A stretch of DNA of 29,033 nucleotides from Priapulus caudatus (taxonomy: Eukaryota > Priapulida > Priapulimorpha > Priapulimorphida > Priapulidae): contig NW_014577426.1 of NCBI RefSeq assembly GCF_000485595.1, positions 115,032 to 144,064 on the forward strand. The letters run 5' to 3'. The position numbers were made by a program, and so were the translations under genes. The notes beneath the pieces were generated by a model. The model saw nothing but the letters and a program-made list of their open reading frames with translations, did not search any database and was not told where the DNA came from. Shown one piece after another: positions 20,124-29,010 of this stretch; within the stretch, counting starts at the first letter, position 1, and every line of letters begins with the position of its first letter.

Positions 20124-20499
20124 AGGTTAAAATATTTATCACATTGCGGAAATGAAACTCGCTTACATATATCCCGTTTGTCTCGCAATGGGTGGGTCCA
20201 AAAGATAATAGAAGAACACGCCGTTTCGTGCGCTACTGCGACACTTCGTCAGGTGATGCGGCGACGCTTGCGCGCGTCGAGGTTATATAATCCCCCGTTG
20301 GATTGAGCGTACAACTGCTGGACAGGCGCTGCTGTGATTGGCGGTCCTGACGTCGAATGAATGTCTTCTAGCGCCGTGCCGCCGGCCTGGCCGGCGGATC
20401 ACCTGACGAAGTGTCGCAGTAGCGAGCGAGAACGTCGGTGTTCTTCTATTATCTTTTGGACAGCACCCATTGCGAGACAAACGGGATATAGTAAGCGAG
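20124..20499 (-). mobile_element. Penelope-like / hammerhead-type inverted repeat element
   Basis: It is flanked by the 13-bp direct repeat TATATAATTATTA (20111-20123 and 20500-20512). Arms of about 100 bp are inverted (CTCGCTTAC..ATATCCCGTTTGTCTCGC, GTCCAAAAGATAATAGAAG). Each arm holds a CCTGACGAAGTGTCGCAGTA word. On - at 20253-20223 this reads CTGACGA, a stem GTG(T)CGC/GCGCAC and GAAAC, like the hammerhead core found in Penelope-like retroelements. In the right arm the core is altered (GAGAAC). A TATA-like box (GGATTATATAAC on -, near 20282-20293) precedes the left-arm motif. Confidence 0.5.
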
Positions 20500-20536
20500 T
20501 ATATAATTATTATTATATTGATTAGCTCTTGATATC

Positions 20537-20622
20537 ATATACCCCAGTAACCCCACATCTAGGCACATATATACCCCAGTAACCCCACATCTAGGCCCAT
20601 ATACCCCACATCTAGGCACATT
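20537..20622 (+). repeat. 30-bp minisatellite, about 2.7 units
   Basis: The unit ATATACCCCAGTAACCCCAC followed by ATCTAGGCAC occurs twice, then once in shortened form lacking the CAGTAACC part. Confidence 0.85.
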
Positions 20623-20705
20623 TTATTGCTATATGCTAATTCATTAGTAACACAATGTGTTTGTTTGTGAGAAGGAATAACATTTTCAAATGGTGGTTTT
20701 TGCAG

Positions 20706-20881
20706 GCTCATATTTGAAAGCGACCGTGGAAATGTTGAAGGAGAAACTTTACACCCTTGTATTCGTGCAGTCTGCTCAGCGGATTCTCCTCGGCATGAAG
20801 AAGAGAGGATTTGGTAAAGGAAGGTGGAATGGATTTGGTGTAAAGTAATGCAGATGAAAACATTGTGGATGCTGCTAAAAG
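20706..20881 (+). CDS. NUDT1: NUDT1 exon 1
   Basis: The acceptor is GTTTTTGCAG|GCTC, the ATG is at 20732 and the donor is AAAAG|GTAATGG. After RWNGFG the sequence shifts frame twice. Allowing one G and one A more, it reads [14 protein letters not shown], the first half of the Nudix box (G..5..E). Confidence 0.8.
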
Positions 20882-22161
20882 GTAATGGTAGAGTGTCATG
20901 TTATCTATCATGAGTGTTATAATATAGATGACACTGCTGTCTATATATTATCTCACTCCTGATGTTATTAGATGTCAATTATGCATGTTTATGTGCATTG
21001 GAAGGTAGTAGTAGATCCAGTTTATTATTTTCCTTGCTCCGAATATTTCAAGTAATAGTAATAGTAATAGTAGATCTACTTACTATAGTCTACGTCCACA
21101 CTGCAGACAATTCTACAATAGTACTCTGTAATCGTATTCAGATTGTTCATAGTGTCAATATGTTACTCAGTCTGCTGTCGTTAAATTTCCATAGAGTGTT
21201 TAATGGCATCTTGCTGTGTTTAATTTGTTTAGGGAGTTGCACGAGGAGTGCACTATTAACGTGGCTTCCAGTCTATGCAGCATGTGCTGGGAATGTCTCG
21301 AATTTGGACAATTTGCTTGACTGATTCGCCGGCGTCGCGGCGTGATGAATGTGCACGTTTTCCATACAAAACATTATGAAGGGGATCCGGAGGAGACAGA
21401 AGGTATATTATTAACCGAAAGCTTGTGATCATAATATCAAACGTGTTTTTCCTGTATATCACTTTCAATGCGGTGCGTAGCTAACTCATTTTACCTGTGG
21501 GGGGGGGGGGGGGGTAAAATCACGTGCAGTTTATGTCTTGGCAGTTGCTTGTGGGTAGTTTTCTATTGGCTATGCAGTAATATCTACATTGTTCTGGAGG
21601 GCCAACCCGCAATCTAGCTACATCCCGGCCAGTGGCGGATTCAGGGGGGCACGGGGGCGGGTCTGCCCCCCCTAGAATTTTCGGGAAAGGGTAATTTAGC
21701 CTAACACCCTCCCTCGCCTCGGTGCTTTGTGCCTTGCGAGGGGCTCGGGCATGATTCGGGCCGCGACCCGCCACGGGCCGCGGGCCTGGCCCGGGGCGAA
21801 GGCCGCGGCGACCCGTCCCCGCCAGCGACGAATGCGCCCCCCCCTAAAAATTCACTTAGACTGGATCGCGCCACGCGATGCCCTGGCTGCAGACTGTTGT
21901 GTCAGGTATACTGTTATCATCATAGTATAAAGATTCCTTTATATAAGTCATAGAATAATAATAAATTTAGTTAAATCTAGTTGTTTTCCAGAATGCGACG
22001 CAAGAAATGGTATGAATTGCAAACAGTAGGGCCGTTCGCGAACATGTGGCCAGATGATGCATCTATGGTCCCAGATGGGGAATGCTGAATGAGCAAGAGT
22101 TCGATAGCTATTGTTGAAATTCCAAGGGAATGGAGCAAATATTTTAGAACACACAAATTGA
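20732..22161 (+). CDS. NUDT1: NUDT1/MTH1-type 8-oxo-dGTP diphosphatase, three exons, frame broken
   Basis: Nudix hydrolases of this type cleave oxidised purine nucleoside triphosphates such as 8-oxo-dGTP and keep them out of DNA. Exon 1 reads [18 protein letters not shown] and [18 protein letters not shown], the conserved MTH1 start. Exon 2 begins [13 protein letters not shown], completing the Nudix box with E-E, and ends [20 protein letters not shown]. Exon 3 has [20 protein letters not shown] with DD following, then [18 protein letters not shown] and stop. Borders are GT-AG and intron positions follow the family. The frame breaks twice after GFG (GG and AAA runs each one base short), within exon 2, at the exon 2/3 join and twice in exon 3. 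It is either a pseudogene or a real gene with consensus errors; nearby repeat copies show the same indel style. Family identity is much surer than function. Confidence 0.8.
21233..21402 (+). CDS. NUDT1: NUDT1 exon 2
   Basis: The acceptor is TTGTTTAG|G. Joined to exon 1 (AG+G) it gives R-ELHEEC, the REUxEE part of the Nudix box, though the usual Gly is Thr here. Residues after INVASS do not align until VMNVHVFHT; the stretch is about 24 nt longer than in the human gene and contains stops. The donor is GAAG|GTATAT. Confidence 0.72.
21498..21860. repeat. Poly-G run and GC-rich transposon end in NUDT1 intron 2
   Basis: A 17-18 G run (about 21498-21515) is followed from 21630 by CAGTGGCGGATTCAGGGGGG and a C-rich counterpart (tctgccccccctagaatttt). 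Such CAGTGGCG..GGGGG termini are usual for hAT-like dispersed repeats. A very GC-rich core reaches to about 21850. The far end is not defined. Confidence 0.45.
21992..22161 (+). CDS. NUDT1: NUDT1 exon 3
   Basis: The acceptor is TTTTCCAG|A. It matches the MTH1 C-terminal motif 'MRPxWF..IPF..MWPDD' as [20 protein letters not shown]. Two later frame changes separate this from [10 protein letters not shown] and from [15 protein letters not shown], which ends at TGA 22159-22161. Confidence 0.75.
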
Positions 22162-22735
22162 AGAAAGTGGATACATGTAAATCCAGGTATTGTAATTTAT
22201 TATGTATCTGTATGTATTAATGTAAGCTAGGATTGAATAGCTGTTGAGTGAATAGATGATTTATTGTAATTACGTATGGGAGCCACCATACGCGATTTAT
22301 TATTATTGACTATATTTGTGTGCAGAATCGGCGCCCGGTTACATTGGTAACAATACAAAAACACTTGGAAAAAGCAGATCTTAGTTAGTGCTGCAGCGCA
22401 ATAGCGTACAGCTATGACTGGTATGCATTACTGATATTGATGATACTGCTAATTATATATCATATTTAAATACTTAATTTGTCAGCTAGTCTGTATCCAC
22501 TACACTAGATATAGTGACAAGATAGTGCATGCCTCACAAGAGAGTACAGCCACCTCCACAACACCCACCAGTAAACTGTACTAGAATCGAGGGGTACTAT
22601 ATATGCGAGGGGTATATATACATATAATGCATTATTATGACAGTGCAGGTGTTGAAATTTGTTGGTATATATTTTTATTTGCGCTGAAACATGACAACTG
22701 GCCATGGCGCTATGACATACATATATGTGATATAA

Positions 22736-22766
<31 letters not shown>

Positions 22767-23804
22767 GTATATATAGTACCCATGATATAGGTGGCTAGTT
22801 CTGCTGACTTTAATTTCGACAGTGATACTTTTGTATTGGCATGGGATCATGTAATGCAAATATTACTATACAATATTTTCTAAAAGTGGCATAGGTGGCT
22901 ACATGATGAAATTTTTTTAGTTGCTTTCACTTGCTTGTTCACTAGTACAGTATTGATGTTGTTTGTGCTGTTATTCTTGCAATATTTGCATACAAATTTC
23001 GGCATACTGTATGGCGAAGTGAAGGTTTTCGTCCTTAAAATGGTCCTTGAGCATTGTATGCGCTACTGGCGAGGTGCGGGGCGCGGGCCAGGGTAATTTG
23101 TCTTAGGGGGGGGGGGCGAAACCAAGGGCGCTGTACAGGGATTTGTTACGGTGGGTCTAACGCGTAGCCAAACTTCGAGCACGCCGAAGGGTGGTCTGGT
23201 AATGTTTTTTAATTAGACCCCTCAGATGCGTTTTCTGCGCGAGCAGGGGTGGATCGGACACCCTGGGATCCCCCCTGGTGACAGAGTCGCGCCTGGAAAC
23301 TGTGAGGACTCTGATACCGGTGTACGGCGTTGCGACGGGACGGGTGGGTGCCAGGGGGTAGATTCATGATTCATCAAGCTGCGTACGCGAAAGCTATTTT
23401 GCGTAGATCTTTGTGTATGGCCTCCCGACGTTCTAAGTTCGATTGACATACGGCAATCGACGTTGCTTAGTTGCGATTTATCAACGCAGTTATTTAGTAA
23501 ATTTGCGTACGATTTCGCGTACGCAAGCGAGGTCGTTTTAGGTGCGGTTCATAAAGCTAAAATTTACGTAAACCTATGCGTAACTCTACACGAGCTGACG
23601 AGGTGCCGTAAACCACTCGAAATTTCCGCAGGTGCTTCCATGCAGCATACCGCAGCATGCATTATTTTATTGAGAAAACATAAAATTACTACTCAACTAA
23701 AAATAAATAAATAATTACCATACTACACAGACAGGCGGCGCCTTTGACGCTTCTTTTGTCATAGCTTGGCATTGTTTTCGTTATAAGCGAGTTCGTAGTT
23801 AGCC
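22162..23804. other. Intergenic, no gene recognised
   Basis: Contains a TA microsatellite (22715-22782), a G-run with GC-rich flank (about 23075-23115) like the one in NUDT1 intron 2, and a short inverted pair gggtctaa/ttagaccc (23154-23220). No exon was recognised on either strand. Confidence 0.4.
22715..22782. repeat. TA microsatellite
   Basis: Nearly pure alternating TA with a few G/C interruptions. It is palindromic by nature. Confidence 0.9.
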
Positions 23805-23876
23805 GTGTACGTGCACACGCCGCACTGACCGCACTTGTACGTGCACACGCACGCACGTGCACACGCACACGCACTA
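23805..23876. repeat. GTGCACACGC-type minisatellite
   Basis: Words gtacgtgcacacgc and cacgcacacgc are repeated about five times. It resembles the alternating purine-pyrimidine repeat near 12.9 kb. Confidence 0.8.
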
Positions 23877-23935
23877 CTCAACTAAAAAAAACAGGGTGTG
23901 CTGCAGCACCCCCAGCACCCCGGCTAGTAAACGGC

Positions 23936-24255
23936 ACTAATGCGTAACGCGTAACGCTATGGGTTAGGGTTAGGATTAGGATTAGTGTTAGGGTTAGGGC
24001 TAGGGTTAAGGGTTAGCGACGTGGATATTCGTCCGAGGATCGTTGCGCATCACTACGAAAGGTTATACACCATAGATTAATATGGGTACTATGACACGCG
24101 TATATAAGATAGCCGAGTCGGTGTAGAGTTAGTGTTACGGTTAGGGTTGGGTTAGGTTGACTGTTTGTACTTATGTGTATATTTTGCTCGGACGAATATC
24201 CACGTCCTTAGGTTTAGGGTCCCAAGGCACCATAAAACAGCGTTACGCATTAGTG
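23936..24255. mobile_element. Nested inverted-repeat element with telomere-like arrays
   Basis: Outer ends CACTAATGCGTAACG (23936-) and CGTTACGCATTAGTG (-24255) are inverted. A perfect inner 20-bp pair GACGTGGATATTCGTCCGAG (24018-24037) faces its complement at 24187-24206. TTAGGG-like units lie between the outer and inner left ends (23962-24015) and again at 24130-24157. There is no coding capacity. Target duplication unclear. Confidence 0.65.
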
Positions 24256-25599
24256 GTACGGAAAAAATAGACGCGGCCGAGACCCGCAGTCTGAGCCCGC
24301 AGTGAAAGGGTTTTAATAATTCGAATTAGCAAGAGCTGGGATTCGGGCTGAATCCTCCCCCTCCCCCGCACAACAACAGCTTTCAGGCCCGTCGAACCAG
24401 TTTCCTTTTCTCTCTTTTTTCCCTTCTTTTTTTTAAAAATCATAGGGGGGCAACTGCCCCCCCCCCGTGACGCCGCGCCTGTGCCACTGGCCTGTGCCTA
24501 CTCATGATTATCTGCCAGGGGTGAATATTATAATGACAGATATCTATTATGCTCTTATTATGTGCCTACAGACAGTACTGTGTCTGAATGTAAAATTTTT
24601 TAAACTACACGTTCGCAGGCATGTAATTTGCGACTTTTAGTAACATAGCAACTGTACAATATATTTACATTACACGATAGATATGTAAACATAAGACCTT
24701 GCGTTTATTTATTGATGAAGTGTGGCTATTTGCGAAAGGTAGAATAAGAGTCTTTGTCAGACTACGGGGTGGCGCCACTATCTCCATTAGAACAAACTCT
24801 GAACAAACAAGCGTCTGTAAAGTGCTAGGCATAACCGCAGTGTTACTGGGGCTCAAATTGAAACTATCGGATGTTTCAGGAATAAACGCATTCGGACAGA
24901 TTAAACTATTGGTAAGAACTGAGTCATTTCGATATAATTGCTTATATTAGTTAATAAACCGATCGCAACGTCAACGAATAGAAACCACTAGAAACCTACT
25001 CGGGGGCCACCGCACCAGTTGAAGTTGAAGTGACAACTTGCCAATCGCCACGCAAGTAGCCTAAGAAAATAATTTGTGACAACGCCAAATCAATTTGCCG
25101 TAGCCCTATGTTGTTTCTGTATGTCTCTTGACTCACTCGGATTGCAAATCAACGATGATTATTATTGTCAAGTTAATTGTCTTGCGTGAGCAAGTGAAGT
25201 GGCAGTGCTGTCACCGGTATTCGTTACTGACTTACTGTGATCTGGGGGCCAACGCGATCGTGTGAACACATACCTAACTGTTATACTGTTAGCTCTTGCA
25301 ATGCATGAACTCTAGCTGAACTCCACCCATGTATCCCGTTTTCCTGAAGCAAGGGTTATACTGCATTGTACTTGTAGGGTTGCAATAGGTCAGAACGCTG
25401 TGCTGCAACCCGTAGTGCGATAAAAAGGTCCATATCTTGCAAAATCACAATGCTGGTCATAGCCTGCCACTGTGATTAAAACAAAAAAATAATGTCCAAA
25501 CCAAGTGCTTAGTTTCATAGTCAATGACGTACGAAATATTACCAATAAATATTATGGAAGATTTGTTTGCTACTAATATAAGAACTTACTGTCACCAAG
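24256..25599. other. Intergenic, no gene recognised
   Basis: A G/C-run palindrome (gggggggcaactgcccccccccc, about 24445-24468) followed by cgcctgtgccactg resembles the reverse of the CAGTGGC..GGGG end at 21630. The frame at 24699-24950 has no recognisable domain. Otherwise nothing is seen. Confidence 0.4.
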
Positions 25600-26310
25600 C
25601 CTGTACGTGTACTTGTGTGTTGCAGATGAGCATTTGACCGGCATTTACAGGTGATTATAGGCGAAATAGAGTAGAGAAACATTAAGACTTTGGTAGTAAA
25701 TACATTCCGTTTATTTACCTTTTTTTGAGACGTTCCAAGTGCCTGGGAACACACACGCATGCACACGCACAGTGACACATATACACAAATATTATGATCG
25801 CTCTAAAACAGCAAGTTATTGCAAAAAACTGCAAAAAAACCACAACCCGCACTGCATAAAACAACCACTGAACCAATGCTATTCCTGTCGCCCGCACTGC
25901 GGGTTGCAGGGAAAAATGCACCCTAAACATTTATTACACCTGCGTACCATTATCAATCACTATTCTGTCACTGGCAAATCAAGTGGCCTAACCGTGATCC
26001 TGTACTGTAGGCTGTATGGAGCGTAAGCCTGTAGTGTACTGTACTGACATTCAGCGAGTTCTTAATTACAAAAAAGATTCGCGGTGTACTTAAACAACTT
26101 AACAATCTCTGTCAATAAAAAAGAAATAATGAAATAACCATATTAACATTCAAACTAGGATTGTTTTGAATTTTTATATAGCAGACTTAGTAGTGAACAT
26201 TTATAAAGGAAAGATATTCAATTTCCACATATCACAGCGCGTGCTACTATGTTTACGAATGCTCATATGTTAGAGTCACGTTTGTATGCTGCATTATGGG
26301 AAAATTGTTG
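25600..26310 (+). repeat. Dispersed repeat A, copy 2
   Basis: This is the direct counterpart of 13719-14490, about 60 bp shorter because it lacks many single bases present in copy 1. Sequence beyond AAAATTGTTG is unrelated to that after copy 1. Confidence 0.85.
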
Positions 26311-26585
26311 AAGGTGAGGCGGGAGGACAGATTCATAGAAACATACTGAAAGTAGTAGGGAATAAGGTACTATCTGATAAGTTTACTAGTACTAGTCTAC
26401 ATACTATCTACTTCTATGTGTGGGTGATTAAACATATTTACAAACCCCTGGTACCGGTACCCTTTCTGTTTCAATCTCGATAACTTATCGCTTTTGTGCA
26501 TACAATGATACATGATAGTTGATACATGATAGGCCTACAAGTACAGACTGTGTCACCAACACTAGCACAGGCACTTGGGACAGAG

Positions 26586-26714
26586 CACAGGCCCTTGGAG
26601 TTGGAGGCTCAAGTTTAAAGAAGAGTATAACTATAAGACTATTAAGAGCGAAGCCGTTACCTTCCGCTTCGCTCCTTATACTCTTCTTGAAACTTGAGCC
26701 TCCAAGGGCCTGTG
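26586..26714. repeat. Stem-loop element with 37-44-bp arms
   Basis: The left arm CACAGGCCCTTGGAG..GGCTCAAGTTTAAAGAAGAG pairs with the right arm CTCTTCTTGAAACTTGAGCC..CCAAGGGCCTGTG. The loop holds a second hairpin, AAGAGCGAAG / CTTCGCTCCTT. Confidence 0.75.
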
Positions 26715-26722
26715 GCTGTGGA

Positions 26723-27141
26723 CAGAGTCAGTAAAAAACTGAAAATAATATGAACGCACATTCACAAATACTACCGTACCTCTCTTGTTCCACTGTTGTA
26801 CCTCTCCGTTCCACTGTTGTGTCACTGTATATCAACTTTCCTTCATAAAAACTAACGCCGAACGCTCCCTCACTCGCCGCTGCGAGTGTGCTGTGTTGCC
26901 ATTATTTATAATGATAATAATATATAACGGAGTTTCCTACCTTCTTTATATATTATTATCATTATATTTATAATACTAATAGCGACACAGCACACTCGCA
27001 GCGGCGAGTGCGGGAGCGTTCGGCGTTAGTTTTTATGAAGGAAAGTTGATATACAGTGACACAACAGTGGAACTGTAATTGAGAGGTAAGGTAGTATTTG
27101 TGAATGTGCGTTCATATTATTTTCAGTTTTTACTGACTCTG
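26723..27141. repeat. Large palindrome (about 200-bp arms, 20-bp loop)
   Basis: CAGAGTCAGTAAAAAACTGA (26723-) mirrors TCAGTTTTTACTGACTCTG (-27141). The match continues through the cggcgttag/ctaacgccg region to TATATA at the centre (26926/26947). The right arm is the start of repeat B copy 2, so the left arm is an inverted copy of it. Confidence 0.85.
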
Positions 27142-27415
27142 CCCCAAGTGCCTGTGGTGTCACTGATGCACGTGCGACAGCACTTTCTTACTTCACTTCA
27201 GTCTCCAATCATGACATGCTCTCAGACACAACATTGTCAACAATACATTACGTGTAAGTTGTGGACAGATTACCACCGTACCAGTCTCTGTCTATAACAA
27301 TCGCTGGAAATTGTATAAACAAACAATTATGAGTGTTTGTGTCATTCATAGTAAAAGTAAAAAGAAGATTGTTAATACCTCGCAGTCGCTGTGTTGTTGA
27401 GTGTTGCCAATGTTG

Positions 27416-27783
27416 TTAAAGTGATTACGTCACCGTAAATTTAAAAAATATATATATATTTCCACTTCTTCACAAAATATAAGTAATTCTGTTCACTTTT
27501 TGTGGTTAAATTGCTGCATTATACTTCCTATTTTACTGTATTGTTCGATGTGAACATACACTCGTGACTCATACATAGCACATAGCAAGCAATTAATGTC
27601 AGGAACATAATATCAAATCGTCCAGGTTTTTTAAATTTTTAATTAGTTGAGAAACAATCTTATCAGGTAAGAATTTGACGATACGTTTAGTCCCGTTAGT
27701 TCTTACTTTTAATGTAAAAAAATGGCAACAAAAATTTTACAAATTTTACCATAGAAAATTCGTCACGTACGTAGTCAATTTAA
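27416..27783 (+). mobile_element. TTAA MITE, family M, copy 3
   Basis: TTAA is intact at both edges: TTAAAGTGATTACGTCACC at the left and GTAGTCAATTTAA at the right. It shares with copy 2 a GTACGTAGTC end that differs from the intron copy by a small duplication of ACGT. Confidence 0.82.
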
Positions 27784-28108
27784 TTCTTGCAATATAAATT
27801 CTTGCATAGTCTAGTACAAGTAGTTCAAGTTGTAGCTGCTAGTCTATGGTACTACCATGAACACGTGACATTATGTCATTTATAGGATCCTGTATATAGG
27901 ATCATTTAAATACACTTCCAGTCGCACACGCGTACTTGCACTTTTTAGGTATGCATGTGCGACTGAAAATCTGTTATCACATTTCAGGACATTTTGTAAA
28001 TTTCATGGTTCTAAATCTGTTTCGACAAAGCGGGGACCATTGTATGTATATCACAGGGGTAGAAATAAGGAGAAAAAAAGAGATGTAATACAGTTAACAT
28101 TCCTTCAG

Positions 28109-28290
28109 TCAAGCAGTTAATTCAAGCAATTTATTGTAAGCCTTCTTGGCACACTCCATCATCTCCATCTTATCTAATATTTGTTCATCTTCCTCTTCAA
28201 CATAATCCTCACTATCCTTGGAATATTGCACGTGGAAAGTGGAAACTTCAAAGAAAATTACCGTAAAATGGGACCAAAATATTCAATGGT
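28109..28290 (-). pseudogene. Unidentified coding-like frame in repeat B, copy 2
   Basis: On - the frame reads EVSTFHVQYSKDSEDYVEEE then DEQILDKMEMMECAKKAYNK and LLELTA, and stops at 28111-28109. The N-terminal side is in another frame. The acidic, helical C-terminus looks like a genuine protein end. No homologue is recognised. Confidence 0.45.
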
Positions 28291-28345
28291 TCGTCGGACC
28301 ATTGACTTTGAAAATCTGATAGTCCTCTTGATTATTTGATGGCCC

Positions 28346-28873
28346 GAGTGTTAGTCAGCATTATGATTAAATTACAATTGTAATTATATACAATTATAGG
28401 AGTGGTAAGCATATTGCAAATTATTGTGTCCAGTATATAGCGCCTTTATGTTGGATTTAGTCAGCTGTTTTAGTCGGCTTGAATCAGCAAATACAACAAG
28501 CAAACACGAATGTGTGTAGTGTTGTCTATTCATGGTATGGCAAGGCAACCAGTGCACAGCACCACTGACCTTTACCTTACACCAGCGATCTTATTAAACC
28601 AACCAACTATCGAGGTCCTAAATCTGCAGAGAGTAAGGCTGTATAGTGTAATCTGTCGGTTGGTCACTAACCCATACCTGCGCTTACAGGATGCCTGGGG
28701 GCTAATAACAAGTGGGTTACTGAACTGTGCACGAGCGTGAGCTCTACCACCGCACGTACGTTCACAGCGGCCTGTCGGGTCCTGATCCGAAAAACTCGCG
28801 TTGTTCTGAATTAAAAAATATAAAGCAAAATATGCAAATTGAAGTTTGGATTTTAGACCGGTGAGGTCTGCTA
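28346..28873. other. Intergenic, nothing recognised
   Basis: A 76-codon frame (28510-28740) has no recognisable domain or splice context. A short stretch near 28768 (ttcacagcggcctgt) weakly resembles 17225-17241 (tctcacagcagcctgt). Confidence 0.35.
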
Positions 28874-29010
28874 ACGCTGAGAGGGGTCTATGTCCCCCAG
28901 GGTACTGCCGGAACGTACCCTGGTACTATCTAATATGCCGGACCGTACCTCGCCTACTTACTAACGAGTCTAGGGAGTCGCCTACGCCTACTCCTAACCC
29001 TAACCCTAAC
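28874..29010 (+). repeat. Dispersed repeat C, copy 2, with CCCTAA end
   Basis: It is a compressed relative of 15226-15407. It ends in ctcctaaccctaaccctaacctaacc, a telomere-like array in the opposite orientation to those at 15.0 and 24.0 kb. The window ends 23 bp later, so it may continue. Confidence 0.6.

Larger units (their letters stand above)
26994..28345 (+). repeat. Large repeat B, copy 2 (1352 bp)
   Basis: It is collinear with 18699-20054. It holds TTAA MITE copy 3 and the minus-strand coding-like frame with a longer intact C-terminus than in copy 1. Confidence 0.92.

Noticed and set aside
19856-20155. 99-codon + frame in repeat B
   Set aside because: The opposite strand carries the reading that is shared piecewise by both copies. 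The + frame is its shadow.
20537-20622. CRISPR-like short repeats
   Set aside because: Adjacent 30-bp units have no unique spacers, so this is an ordinary minisatellite in a eukaryotic setting.
21520-21953. Pro/Arg/Gly-rich frames on both strands in the GC-rich block
   Set aside because: Compositional artefact of a transposon end inside NUDT1 intron 2.
23941-24015. True telomere or chromosome end
   Set aside because: The array is short, degenerate and enclosed by inverted repeats with unique sequence on both sides.
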